Assembly (NCBI GenBank): GCA_017472085.1 | Contig: JAFUQZ010000040.1 | Coordinates: forward strand, 1-64,000 | Direction: 5' to 3' | Origin: Akkermansia sp. | GTDB lineage: Bacteria > Verrucomicrobiota > Verrucomicrobiia > Verrucomicrobiales > Akkermansiaceae | DNA length: 64,000 bases | Shown here: piece by piece, positions 1-8,001 of the stretch | How the letters are laid out: every line of letters starts with the position of its first letter | Position numbering within the stretch: the stretch's first letter is position 1 | Translations under genes and position numbers: made by a program | Notes under the pieces: model-generated | What the model saw: the letters and a program-made list of their open reading frames with translations, nothing else | Told to the model about the DNA's origin: nothing | The model's database searches: none

Positions 1-150
1 AAACGCACCGGGACAGATTTTCAGCAATGGCTGACGGAAGTGCTGCGCCGACTGCCGACCCACAGAGCCGCCGAAGGGTATCTGTCGCTGCTGCCGGGTA
101 TACTGAAGCTTCCTACAGGAAAGACGGGAGGCAAGAAAGTCACCCTGTGA
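1..150 (+). CDS. IS66-family transposase, C-terminal end (partial)
   Basis: Frame 1 is open from the first base and stops at TGA 148-150, giving 49 residues. The text WLTEVLRRLPTH followed by LSLLPG resembles the last segment of IS66-family TnpC transposases, where a W-L-x-x-V-L-x-R-(I/L)-P block precedes a short LLPW/LLPG tail. The rest of the gene lies upstream of the window, so integrity cannot be judged. The family carries out DDE-type transposition. The segment is short, so the assignment rests on this tail motif alone. Confidence 0.65.
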   Translation, partial: KRTGTDFQQWLTEVLRRLPTHRAAEGYLSLLPGILKLPTGKTGGKKVTL

Positions 151-173
151 GCAGGAGAAACCCTCGCATGTAA

Positions 174-188
174 GCCCCCTCTGGTTAC
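174..188. repeat. Possible right terminal inverted repeat of the IS66 element
   Basis: The 15 bases gccccctctggttac lie 24 bases after the transposase stop. Read inward from the outer end they start GTAACC. IS66 elements typically have terminal repeats that begin GTAA. The left end and the target duplication are outside the window, so this is inference. Confidence 0.35.
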
Positions 189-421
189 AAGCCTTTTGGT
201 TGAATGCTTACCAAACTAACCAGCATACCTTAATACGCATCCTACAAAGCTAATCCTATCGCCCAATGAAATTTAGAGCTGCTTTGCAGGAAGATTTTGT
301 GTTAGAGGTGCTTAAGACTGTTTTGTATGACCTGTTTTGCATGACACTACTCCGATGCGTTTGCCCTGCGGTGAAATCTTTTAGGCGAATGATGATTCTG
401 CAAAACCATCGAGCATACCCA

Positions 422-1945
422 TTATACTGCACGTTGAAGCTTTTCAGCGCTTTCCTGTTGAATCAGTAGAGGTGTATATCTTTGTTTTTTGTGAGGTGTG
501 ATGTCTCCATTTTCAACGGCAAATGTATAAAAAACCTTGAGGAATCCCATATGCGTCATGTCCACCAGGAAATAGGCTGTGCTTGCCGATTGAAAGTAAA
601 ATCGAATGAATGAGTACATATACGGAAAAGTGAAGAGTACAAAGTATTTGAAATATGGAGTTTTTCGTATTGCAGAACCGATGCTTAAAACTTTTATGAA
701 AGCGTAGGTGTAAAATAACAACGTCAAAGAAACGCCTACCATCCCTAACTCTTGCAACGTGGAAATCAAACCACTATGCCAGAAACGCTTTTTGACTGTC
801 AATGCTAGGTCACCTTGAGCGACTCGCCCTCTGTTGGTTAAACGATAAATTCTGGCTGCTTCTTTTGCATTATTATGAAATCCCTCACCGGTAACATAAT
901 TATTAATAATATGAGTTCTCGAGTCTAATGCCCATTTCCAAAGTTTAACTCTCCACTCGTTTGAGCCTTTGCCGTTTTGTTTTATTGATTCCTGAACATT
1001 CATCCCCGGAATAACACTCAGGCTTCGTTGCAATGTGTGCGGAAGTTGATCAAGAATGCCGCTTGAGTTGATGAAAACGAGAGAAAGAACAGCAGCGAAA
1101 AAAACGATTAGTAGTGTTGCGTATTCCTTTTTTAGGATTGATATCCAAGCACACAAATAGACCAAATATAATGCATGTTTGCGGAAACCGGATAGTAACG
1201 CCATAGCGAATGATAAGATTATATATATTGGTTTGCTAAAAGTAAAAAGTCTTCCATGAGCATTGCTTGCAAATGCGAATACACACAAATGTTCGGCAAA
1301 ACGGGAGATACCTACAAGTCTTGTGAATTCGCCGGTCGCAGTATGATAGAGAGAGAGACTATGTTGTGTGTTATGTATTGCCACCAAAAAGAGGGACACA
1401 AGTTCTATTATTGCTCCCCATTTTGCAACTTTAAGAAATTGCGAATTATTAACAGGTATACAACTGTACGTAATGTATAAAATAAGAGCGCTTATGCATA
1501 ATGGATATTCTATAACTGAAACATATTCGTTATTAATATCGAATAGAATGTCAAACGCTGTGTTTGATGCGGGAAACCTGAAAAAGGTAAACGCCATGTA
1601 AATAAAAAATAATGACGCTAATAGATCCGCAATCCATAATTTACGCCAAATAAAGCGCGCATGTCCTAAAAAGAAGAGTACACACCAATATATCAGTATA
1701 AGTGCAGCAAATACATAATATACAGGAAATCTCTCATGGAGTGGTGCAGCTTGACCTATGGGAATAAGTATGAAAAGCCCCATCCACACATTTTTGCCCA
1801 AGGCGATGATGCCAATGATACCTGCAATTGCAACAATAACCATAACGGCAGACTTTGCGTTGTCTGCTGCTGTAATGCCTATCAGGAAAGATAGTATGAT
1901 GAGTGCGAGAACACCTATAAGATTTCTGACGACAGATGTACCCAT
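422..1945 (-). CDS. O-antigen polymerase/ligase-like membrane protein (Wzy/WaaL type)
   Basis: This is a 507-residue polytopic membrane protein with about ten or more hydrophobic helices. It has a larger polar loop at roughly residues 300-400 that contains GSNEWRVKLWKWALD followed by GEGFHN. That loop, with an R-x-x-x-W segment and a downstream G-x-G, is the pattern of the Wzy_C/O-antigen ligase superfamily. These proteins join or polymerise undecaprenyl-linked glycans on the periplasmic face of the inner membrane. Enzyme (ligase versus polymerase) cannot be decided from sequence. The gene is visibly richer in A and T than ilvB next door and lies beside an IS66 end, which suggests acquisition by transfer. 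Its probable promoter (1954-1983) leaves only a few bases of leader before the ATG. Confidence 0.7.
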   Translation of the reverse strand: MGTSVVRNLIGVLALIILSFLIGITAADNAKSAVMVIVAIAGIIGIIALGKNVWMGLFILIPIGQAAPLHERFPVYYVFAALILIYWCVLFFLGHARFIWRKLWIADLLASLFFIYMAFTFFRFPASNTAFDILFDINNEYVSVIEYPLCISALILYITYSCIPVNNSQFLKVAKWGAIIELVSLFLVAIHNTQHSLSLYHTATGEFTRLVGISRFAEHLCVFAFASNAHGRLFTFSKPIYIILSFAMALLSGFRKHALYLVYLCAWISILKKEYATLLIVFFAAVLSLVFINSSGILDQLPHTLQRSLSVIPGMNVQESIKQNGKGSNEWRVKLWKWALDSRTHIINNYVTGEGFHNNAKEAARIYRLTNRGRVAQGDLALTVKKRFWHSGLISTLQELGMVGVSLTLLFYTYAFIKVLSIGSAIRKTPYFKYFVLFTFPYMYSFIRFYFQSASTAYFLVDMTHMGFLKVFYTFAVENGDITPHKKQRYTPLLIQQESAEKLQRAV

Positions 1946-1953
1946 AAAATTGT

Positions 1954-1983
1954 ACTATATTGTATAAGAAGATAATACAGCAA
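1954..1983 (-). promoter_or_regulatory. Predicted promoter of the O-antigen ligase-like gene
   Basis: On the minus strand TTGCTG (1978-1983) and TATAGT (1954-1959) are separated by 18 bases. The -10 ends 8 bases before the ATG. The -35 overlaps the arm of the hairpin that ends the ilvB transcript. Confidence 0.45.
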
Positions 1984-2007
1984 TGCCGCGCGTCGCGCGG
2001 CATTGCT
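1979..2007 (-). terminator. Hairpin after ilvB
   Basis: A 13-bp perfect stem, AGCAATGCCGCGC pairing with GCGCGGCATTGCT, has a 3-base loop and begins four bases beyond the ilvB stop. The following minus-strand sequence is T-rich (GTATTATCTTCTT) but has no pure T run, so it is a probable intrinsic terminator of moderate strength. Confidence 0.65.
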
Positions 2008-2010
2008 CAG

Positions 2011-3900
2011 TTAAAGTGCCGAAGGAATTTCTTTGCCTAGCTCAGATGCTTTACGCCCCTTGCCGTCTCCTGCAATGCGCTCCAGAAGAACATCGCGGTA
2101 GGACATGCCGCCCGGAATCATGGGCAGTACATGGATGTCGTAGGGCACCATGATGTCCAGTACGTATGCTTCCTTGGATTCGAGCATGCGGGTAATGGCC
2201 GGAGCCAGCTCGGACGGCTCAATGACGCGCTCGCATTTCACGCCGAATCCTGCACAAATCGTTGTAAAGTCGGGATAGAGCGCGGAGGGGGTGTGATGCG
2301 TCGGATCATACTGTACTGACGGGTCTGCGAGGAAGGTGTTGGCGCGGTTGGAATCGTATTTCAGGTCTTCCCACTGTACTACCATGCCCAGGTGCTGGTT
2401 GTTCATGATGATGCACTTGATGGGCATCTTCTCGATATGAATGGTGGCGAGCTCCTGAATGTTCATCAGCATGGAACCATCGCCATCGATGTGGATGATG
2501 GGCTTATCCGGGAATGCCACATGCGCACCCATGGCTGCCGGAAGTCCGTAGCCCATGGAGCCAAGACCGCCGGAGGAGGAGAATCGACGGGGCTTGTTGA
2601 ACTTGAAGAACTGCGCGGCAAACATCTGGTGCTGACCCACGCCGGTGCAGATGATGGGGTCTTTATCTGCCACCTGGTTGTAGAGCTCTTCCATAATCTG
2701 CTGCGGCATGATTTCGCGCTCGCGCAGCTCGTGCTTCATGGGATATGCCTTCTTCCACGTTTCAATGATGCCGAACCAATCCGGACGATTGGACACGGCA
2801 TACTCACGGCGCTCCATCCCCTCTTCGGCAAGGCGGGCGTTGAGATATTCGAGCGCCTGAGCGGCATCGGCCTTGATAGCGAGGTCGACTCGCTTGTTCT
2901 TGTTAAGCTCTGCGGCATCGAGGTCGATGTGGACGATACGGGCTTTCGGGCAGAATGTGGCTACGGCACCGGTCACACGGTCATCAAAACGTGCTCCGAT
3001 GGCTAGCACAAGGTCGGCCTCATTGACGGTGTTGTTGGCATAGACGGCACCGTGCATGCCGAGCCAGCGTACAGAAAGCGGATGGTCTTCCGGCATGGCG
3101 CCAAGACCCATGAGCGTTGTGGCCACGGGGATTTGAGCTCGCTCGGCAAACTCAATCAGCTGCTCAGAGGCATTGGAAATCACCACACCGCCACCGGCGT
3201 AAACCGCAGGACGTTTTGCGGCCATAATCATCGGGATGACGGCATCGAGCGCCGCCTTATTGAGCGGAATCTCCGGCTGATATCCCGGCAAATCCATTTC
3301 GATATCAAAATCCGGGGTAATCTGAGCCTCCTGGCAGTTCTTCGGGATGTCAATGACCACGGGGCCGGGGCGGCCGGTCCGGGCAATGTAAAAGGCTTCC
3401 TTCACGATGCGGGGGATATCGTTTGGATCCGTTACCAGATAACTGTGCTTGACGATGGGAGACGTCATGCCGAATACGTCCGTCTCCTGGAATGCGGACG
3501 TACCAATCATACCGGTACCCACCTGAGCCGTAAAGGCAACCATCGGCACGGAATCCAGGAATGCATCCGCAATACCCGTAATCATGTTCGTAGCGCCGGG
3601 GCCGGAAGTGGACATGCAGACACCCACCTTGCCGGTGGCTCGCCCATATCCCTCTGCGGCGAAAGCACCGCCTTGTTCGTGGCGGGGGAGGATGGTGCGG
3701 ATGGACGGCTCGTGACTGAGCGCCTGGTGAATGGGCATGCTGGCACCGCCGGGATAGGCAAATACTACATCTACCCCTTCGCGTACGAGGCTCTGAACCA
3801 ATGCTTCTGCACCGGACATCGTTTTGGCGACTGCGGACGGAGATGTAGTCATACTCATGTTTTTGATGGGGGATGTGATGTTAGTATAGAGTGGGTGCAT
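2011..3900 (-). CDS. ilvB: Acetolactate synthase, large subunit
   Basis: This thiamine-diphosphate enzyme condenses two pyruvates, or pyruvate and 2-oxobutyrate, in branched-chain amino acid synthesis. The N-terminal ThDP domain has SGAEALVQSLVREGVDVVF and the catalytic-Glu segment PRHEQGGAFAAEGYGRATG. The C-terminal domain has the ThDP/Mg motif GDGSMLMNIQEL ending in MNN. The size (about 615-630 residues) is typical of a catalytic subunit. The reading frame is open upstream to 4008, but the promoter (-10 at 3925-3930) lies inside that extension, so the start must be downstream: ATG 3900 (weak AGGTG eight bases ahead) or ATG 3858/3852. No ilvN regulatory subunit is adjacent. The protein is cytoplasmic. 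Confidence 0.95.
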   Translation of the reverse strand: MHPLYTNITSPIKNMSMTTSPSAVAKTMSGAEALVQSLVREGVDVVFAYPGGASMPIHQALSHEPSIRTILPRHEQGGAFAAEGYGRATGKVGVCMSTSGPGATNMITGIADAFLDSVPMVAFTAQVGTGMIGTSAFQETDVFGMTSPIVKHSYLVTDPNDIPRIVKEAFYIARTGRPGPVVIDIPKNCQEAQITPDFDIEMDLPGYQPEIPLNKAALDAVIPMIMAAKRPAVYAGGGVVISNASEQLIEFAERAQIPVATTLMGLGAMPEDHPLSVRWLGMHGAVYANNTVNEADLVLAIGARFDDRVTGAVATFCPKARIVHIDLDAAELNKNKRVDLAIKADAAQALEYLNARLAEEGMERREYAVSNRPDWFGIIETWKKAYPMKHELREREIMPQQIMEELYNQVADKDPIICTGVGQHQMFAAQFFKFNKPRRFSSSGGLGSMGYGLPAAMGAHVAFPDKPIIHIDGDGSMLMNIQELATIHIEKMPIKCIIMNNQHLGMVVQWEDLKYDSNRANTFLADPSVQYDPTHHTPSALYPDFTTICAGFGVKCERVIEPSELAPAITRMLESKEAYVLDIMVPYDIHVLPMIPGGMSYRDVLLERIAGDGKGRKASELGKEIPSAL

Positions 3901-3924
3901 TTCTTTCACACCTGCGCGTGTCGG

Positions 3925-3952
3925 ATTATAGCACAGTTGTCGGGCAATGCAA
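3925..3952 (-). promoter_or_regulatory. Predicted ilvB promoter
   Basis: Minus-strand TTGCAT (3947-3952), a 16-base spacer and a perfect TATAAT (3925-3930). It places transcription start near 3918 and rules out the longest ORF start at 4008. Confidence 0.65.
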
Positions 3953-4050
3953 TGTTTTTTGTTATGGCTGACAGGCCGCGAGATTGAAAAATGGAGAAAA
4001 ACTGACATTTTGTTGCGGATTTGCGTGACAGACGGATTTATAGGTGTAGA

Positions 4051-4644
4051 ATGATGTTAATGACAATGCTTTTCTTCAGTCCCGTAGCGGCAAAGATTGC
4101 GCTCGGTGTGGCTATCGCGCTTGCTGCGGCAAGTGTTGTTCTGCGGCTGGTGAGTGATGTCATTTCCCGCGGCGCAGTAGCAGATGTGTTGACGCTTGCT
4201 TCTGTTGTTGCCGGATTGTGGAGTCTGCAATCAGTGGCTATGCTGATAGATTCTCATCTGCTGTTGTGGGCCATTGCGCTGCTGGCTGTGGTGTTTTCCG
4301 TGGTGGGATGGAAATTCCCCTGCCGAATGTGGCACAAGGGTTTCTCCGGCCGGAAATCGCGCCGAGTAAAGCGTGTGAAATACTACCTCATTGCCTCGTT
4401 GCTGCATGCCCCCTGGGTGTTGGTCGTGGTGCTTGGCTGTGTGCGGGCAATGGTACTTTTTTCCATGACTGAACCAATGGAAAGAGCTCAGATGCACACG
4501 TTATTGCAGAAAGCGGAGCTGGGCGTAGTTTTCCTGGTTTTCTTCTGTATGCTGCGGATGTACAGGAAACATCAATACGCAGCGCTGCGGCGCGGCCTGC
4601 TGCTTTCTGTTCCCCTCTGTGTATTATTTCTTGAACTGTGGTAA
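4051..4644 (+). CDS. Hypothetical multi-pass membrane protein
   Basis: This 197-residue protein is of unknown function, and I recognise no family. Four or five hydrophobic segments are visible: an N-terminal pair (AAKIALGVAIALAAASVVLR; VADVLTLASVVAGLW), LLLWAIALLAVVFSVVGW, LLHAPWVLVVVLGCVRAMVLF, and a C-terminal pair. A basic loop, GRKSRRVKRVKYY, sits between them and is probably cytoplasmic. The frame can be extended to a TTG at 4021, but ATG 4051 is the more natural start. The gene ends three bases before the next gene, and together with the one after that forms a three-gene plus-strand cluster of membrane proteins. Confidence 0.6.
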   Translation: MMLMTMLFFSPVAAKIALGVAIALAAASVVLRLVSDVISRGAVADVLTLASVVAGLWSLQSVAMLIDSHLLLWAIALLAVVFSVVGWKFPCRMWHKGFSGRKSRRVKRVKYYLIASLLHAPWVLVVVLGCVRAMVLFSMTEPMERAQMHTLLQKAELGVVFLVFFCMLRMYRKHQYAALRRGLLLSVPLCVLFLELW

Positions 4645-4647
4645 GTC

Positions 4648-5649
4648 ATGAAACGAGTATTGTATGGATTAGCGGGAGTATTCGGGGCGGGGATGACCCT
4701 GGTCTGTCTGGTGGTGTTGTGTTGCGTGGGGGTGGGGTTGAGATTTGCATCGGAAAAAGTGCAGACTCCGGTGGTTCTCCGTGCGGATGAAACTCCTGCC
4801 CCTGATATGGAGGGGCGTCTGGTGGAAGTGCACGGATGTTTGCAGAGTGCAGAGGAACTTGCCGTGCCGGAGTTCGGTATTCGCATGAATGCCTGTGCCC
4901 TGATAGTGGAATCCCGAGTGGTAGGGGAGGTGGTTGGCGGCTGCGCGACGCTCTGGCCTCTGGGACAGGTGGTGTCGGGAATCCCGGGTGAAGTGACACC
5001 GCAAAGCTGTCCCACCCGTTCCTTGTGGGCGGAGACCTTGCGATTGGGGAACTACCTCGTGAACAGTAAGCTGCTGAAGTCTCTGTACAGCAACCACAGT
5101 CCCGCAGGTCATATCTGTGAACAGAGTTTCCGGCCGCTTCCACCGGAGCATATTCTGCTGCCGGAATCGCTGCGGAGCATCGCCCGCCTGCTGCCGGAGA
5201 CGGAGTGTCTCGATTGTCCTCCTTGCACCATCTACCGGTTGGCAGAGCGTTATCGCTGCGCGGAAACCCCGACCGGCGCTGCCGAGGTGGGCGATGTGGA
5301 ATTGCGTTTCAGCTATCTTCCGTCGGAACTTCCGGTGGCCGTGCGCGGTCGACAGCATTGGAATACCATTACAAATGGGGAAATGCATGAATGTGCCTTT
5401 GCTGCCGATGGACAGGAGCTCCCGCAGGTGACGTCGTCGCCTCTGGCTGAATCGGCTCAACTCTTTCTGAATATCTCCGGGATTTTTAGCTTCAGTATTC
5501 TTTTTCTCTTCCTGCTGAGCGGGGTAGCCATGGTGGACATTTGCCGCCGACAGGGCGGGGCAAGTGGTCCTCCTCGTCTGCTGTCTCTGTGCATGGTGTC
5601 GGTCGTACTGTTCCTGCTGAGCCTGTTCGGTGGCTATTTCCTTTTCTGA
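4648..5649 (+). CDS. Membrane-anchored protein, weakly TMEM43-like
   Basis: This 333-residue protein has one N-terminal membrane segment (LYGLAGVFGAGMTLVCLVVL) and two C-terminal ones (FLNISGIFSFSILFLFLLSG; LSLCMVSVVLFLLSLFGGYF), with a large non-cytoplasmic part between them. Residues about 50-70 (MEGRLVEVHGCLQSAEEL) and the layout of one helix, a soluble domain and terminal helices recall the TMEM43/LUMA family, which is found sporadically in bacteria. The usual MYQW-type motif is not evident, so this is a weak resemblance. Several cysteines (C182 and C185 region, ECLDCPPC) could form disulfides. The start is chosen because it follows the previous stop by three bases. The biochemical role is unknown. 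Confidence 0.55.
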   Translation: MKRVLYGLAGVFGAGMTLVCLVVLCCVGVGLRFASEKVQTPVVLRADETPAPDMEGRLVEVHGCLQSAEELAVPEFGIRMNACALIVESRVVGEVVGGCATLWPLGQVVSGIPGEVTPQSCPTRSLWAETLRLGNYLVNSKLLKSLYSNHSPAGHICEQSFRPLPPEHILLPESLRSIARLLPETECLDCPPCTIYRLAERYRCAETPTGAAEVGDVELRFSYLPSELPVAVRGRQHWNTITNGEMHECAFAADGQELPQVTSSPLAESAQLFLNISGIFSFSILFLFLLSGVAMVDICRRQGGASGPPRLLSLCMVSVVLFLLSLFGGYFLF

Positions 5650-5664
5650 ACCCATTCAATCAAG

Positions 5665-6009
5665 ATGACTCAAAATACCAAACTCACGTTGACGGCGGCT
5701 TCCGGTCTGCTGATTTCGTTGGTTTCACTGCCTTCCGTGGTGGGGCCTCTCATCTGCATGCTGGTGTGGAATGATGATGCAGAGGTGGCGATGTTCGCCC
5801 GGCGCTGCATCAATATCCAGATATCCTGGCTCATCTGGGGGCTGTTGGCCGGGGTTGCCTGCTTCGTTCTGATAGGCTTCATCTTCCTGCCGCTGCTGCT
5901 GATTGCCTGGCTCGTATGCAGCATCATCGACATTGCGAAAACAGCATCCGGCGATACATCCTTCAAGTTTCCTCTCACCATTGATTTCCTGGGAGTGGAG
6001 AAGAAATAA
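5665..6009 (+). CDS. DUF4870-like small membrane protein
   Basis: This 114-residue protein has hydrophobic segments at about residues 10-33 and 48-85. The layout (a proline/glycine-rich first helix ending PLICMLVW, then RCINIQISWLIWG, then a hydrophobic pair ending IDIAKTASGDTSFKFPLTIDFL) matches DUF4870/Tic20-like proteins. In that family a helix is followed by an N-F-Q-I-like motif and a closing A-x-x-G-x-x-x-x-x-P block. The molecular function of the family is not established. It lies 15 bases after the preceding membrane-protein gene and is probably co-transcribed with it. Confidence 0.65.
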   Translation: MTQNTKLTLTAASGLLISLVSLPSVVGPLICMLVWNDDAEVAMFARRCINIQISWLIWGLLAGVACFVLIGFIFLPLLLIAWLVCSIIDIAKTASGDTSFKFPLTIDFLGVEKK

Positions 6010-6041
6010 TTCCTTTCCTGTTTATCCCGACTGAAACAGAA

Positions 6042-6071
6042 CGCCCCATTCGCTGCATCTCGAATGGGGCG
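6042..6071. terminator. Hairpin between two convergent genes
   Basis: An 11-bp perfect stem, CGCCCCATTCG with CGAATGGGGCG and an 8-base loop, lies between the DUF4870-like gene (plus) and lpxB (minus). Neither side has a clean T run, so it probably serves both directions weakly. Confidence 0.5.
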
Positions 6072-6094
6072 CTGGAGAACGAAACAATCGAGTA

Positions 6095-7210
6095 TCAGGC
6101 AAAGAGGCTCAAGACCGCTTCAGCCGCCTTGGCGGCCGCGCCACCGTGGCCGAGTCTGGCCATGGAATCCCGCATGTCGGCCAGTACCTGTTCGCGCGGT
6201 TTGGGGGTGGTGAGACGCTCCAGCTCCGCAATGCAGTTCTCCACATTGAAATCGTGCTGAATCAGCTCGCGGGTCACCGGTTTGTCCACCAGAATGTTGA
6301 CCATGCCGATGTATTTGATAGTCAGAATGACGCGCGCCACCCAGTAGGTGAATGCCGCCACCTTGTACACCAGAGCAAAGGGTAATTCGTGCAGGGCTGC
6401 TTCCAGTGTGGCGGTGCCGGAGGTCACCAGCGCAGCCTCCGCTCTGTCCATGAGCCCGTGGTAACTGCCGGGGCAGATGTTGATGAGTTCCTCCGGCATG
6501 TTTGCGGCTTTCGCCATGGCGCGCATCTTTTCTGCCAGCTTCGGCGTGCTGGCAGATGTTTCGAAGTGCCACTCCGGATGCCGTTCCTGCAACTCCCGCA
6601 CCACCTCCACAAAGACGGGGAAGTTGCTTTCCACTTCGCGGTTGCGGCTTCCCGGAAAGAGCCCGATGAGACCTTTTTCCCGCACATTCGGTTGGCGCTG
6701 TGCCAGAATGTCATCCACCAGGGGATGCCCCACGAACTCCGTGCGCAAGCCTGCTTTTTCGAAAAGCGGTTTTTCGAAAGGGAAGGTACACATCATCAAA
6801 TCCAGCACACGTGCCAGTTTGGGGATGCGCCCTTTCTTCCATGCCCAGACCATGGGAGCGATGAACCAGGCAATCTTCGTTTTCGGAGAAACTTTGCGAA
6901 CGCGTTCCGCCAGCCGCTGATTGAACCCGGGGTAATCAATGAGCACCAGACCATCCGGCTGTTCTTCCGCGATGCGGGCCGTCATGTCATTGAGATGTCG
7001 GGCGAAGTAGCGGATGTGCTTGAGCACCTCCACCAGGCCGATGACACCCGCCTGATCTGCCCAGTCCTCAATGCCGGGAGCCAGCTCGTGCATCTTCGCC
7101 CCACCCAGACCGACAATTTCCATATCCGGGCGTCTGCGGAGTAATTCCTGAATCAGCAGGGCGCCCTGTTTGTCCCCGCTTTTCTCTCCGGCTACCATGA
7201 ACAGCTTCAT
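6095..7210 (-). CDS. lpxB: Lipid-A-disaccharide synthase
   Basis: LpxB is a GT19 glycosyltransferase. It joins UDP-2,3-diacylglucosamine to lipid X to form the lipid A disaccharide on the inner leaflet of the inner membrane. The 371 residues are a full-length family member. Diagnostic blocks are MVAGEKSGDKQGALL at the N terminus, PMVWAWKKGRIPKL in the middle, LFPGSRNREVESNFPVF, and the nucleotide-sugar region TSGTATLEAAL. The gene is divergent from a DedA gene. Its promoter (7217-7245) puts the expected transcription start on or next to the ATG, so the mRNA may be leaderless. Confidence 0.96.
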   Translation of the reverse strand: MKLFMVAGEKSGDKQGALLIQELLRRRPDMEIVGLGGAKMHELAPGIEDWADQAGVIGLVEVLKHIRYFARHLNDMTARIAEEQPDGLVLIDYPGFNQRLAERVRKVSPKTKIAWFIAPMVWAWKKGRIPKLARVLDLMMCTFPFEKPLFEKAGLRTEFVGHPLVDDILAQRQPNVREKGLIGLFPGSRNREVESNFPVFVEVVRELQERHPEWHFETSASTPKLAEKMRAMAKAANMPEELINICPGSYHGLMDRAEAALVTSGTATLEAALHELPFALVYKVAAFTYWVARVILTIKYIGMVNILVDKPVTRELIQHDFNVENCIAELERLTTPKPREQVLADMRDSMARLGHGGAAAKAAEAVLSLFA

Positions 7211-7216
7211 GCCTCC

Positions 7217-7245
7217 ACTCTACCACGAAGCGCTCGTATTGGCAA
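7217..7245 (-). promoter_or_regulatory. Predicted lpxB promoter
   Basis: Minus-strand TTGCCA (7240-7245), 17 bases, TAGAGT (7217-7222). Only six bases separate the -10 from the ATG at 7210. Confidence 0.6.
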
Positions 7246-7289
7246 GAAAAAGGCTTCCTTTTTGCCCGTATGTGTGCATAATACCCCGC

Positions 7290-7925
7290 ATGTTCCACGA
7301 ATTTGTGAATGCCTGTATGCAGTATGTTGAAGCCTGGGGATACTGGGGGGTGGTTGTGTTCATGGCGATGGAGAGCTCCATCATTCCCGTGCCCAGCGAG
7401 GTGGTGGTGCCTCCCGCTGCCATTGTGGCATCCCAGGAAGGCGCGAGCATGAGCTTCTGGGGCGTGGTGCTGGCCGGTACAGTCGGTTCGTACATCGGCT
7501 CCGTGGTGATGTATGTCTGTGCGTTGCTGCTGGGGCGTCCGCTGGTGTTGCGTTTCGGTAAATACTTCTTCATGCCCCCGCACAAGGTGGAAAAGGCAGA
7601 ACGATTTATGCAGAAATACTCTTCTGCCGGTATTTTCTTTGCCCGTTTCCTGCCGGTGATTCGCCATCTGATTTCCATTCCCGCCGGGATGGCGCGGGTG
7701 AATTTCCTGACCTTCAGCCTGGCCACGATTGTGGGCTCTGCCATCTGGTGCTGGGTGCTGGCATGGTTCGGGGATAAGGTAGGCAGCGAGCACCCGGGCA
7801 TCATGGAATCCCCGGAAGCGCTGATAGAGGCAGTAAAGGCAGAATCCCATCTGGTGGTATTGGGTGTGGTGCTGTTGATGGTGCTGTATGCCGTCATGAA
7901 GTACATGACTCGGGAGAAAAAATGA
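7290..7925 (+). CDS. DedA-family (SNARE-associated/VTT) inner-membrane protein
   Basis: This 211-residue integral membrane protein carries the DedA signatures: WGYWGVVVFMAMESSIIPVPSE near the N terminus, then GSYIGSVVMYVCALLLGRPL, and the arginine-containing FFARFLPVIRHLISIPAGMA. DedA/DUF3105-type VTT proteins are implicated in lipid carrier or phospholipid scrambling, for example undecaprenyl phosphate recycling. The exact substrate here is unknown. The frame opens earlier (7170), but that overlaps lpxB, so ATG 7290 is chosen. A CATAAT eight bases ahead of the ATG suggests a very short leader. Its pairing with lpxB suits an envelope-lipid role. Confidence 0.88.
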   Translation: MFHEFVNACMQYVEAWGYWGVVVFMAMESSIIPVPSEVVVPPAAIVASQEGASMSFWGVVLAGTVGSYIGSVVMYVCALLLGRPLVLRFGKYFFMPPHKVEKAERFMQKYSSAGIFFARFLPVIRHLISIPAGMARVNFLTFSLATIVGSAIWCWVLAWFGDKVGSEHPGIMESPEALIEAVKAESHLVVLGVVLLMVLYAVMKYMTREKK

Positions 7926-8001
7926 TACTTCTTCCCGCTGTTTGGACGCAAACAAAGAGAAACAGTCTGACTCAGACTGGTATTTGTGGCAAGATGGTAG
8001 T

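Noticed and set aside
266-469. 67-residue plus-strand frame between the IS66 end and the O-antigen gene
   Set aside because: No start signal, no family resemblance, overlaps the end of the opposite gene; the 189-421 stretch shows nothing else recognisable.
3901-4008. N-terminal extension of ilvB to 4008
   Set aside because: A perfect TATAAT with a suitable -35 lies inside it, so it cannot be transcribed from that promoter.
7963-7979. Palindrome CAGTCTGACTCAGACTG before the phage-like gene
   Set aside because: Could be a terminator or operator, but there is no T run and no second copy, so it is not listed as a feature.
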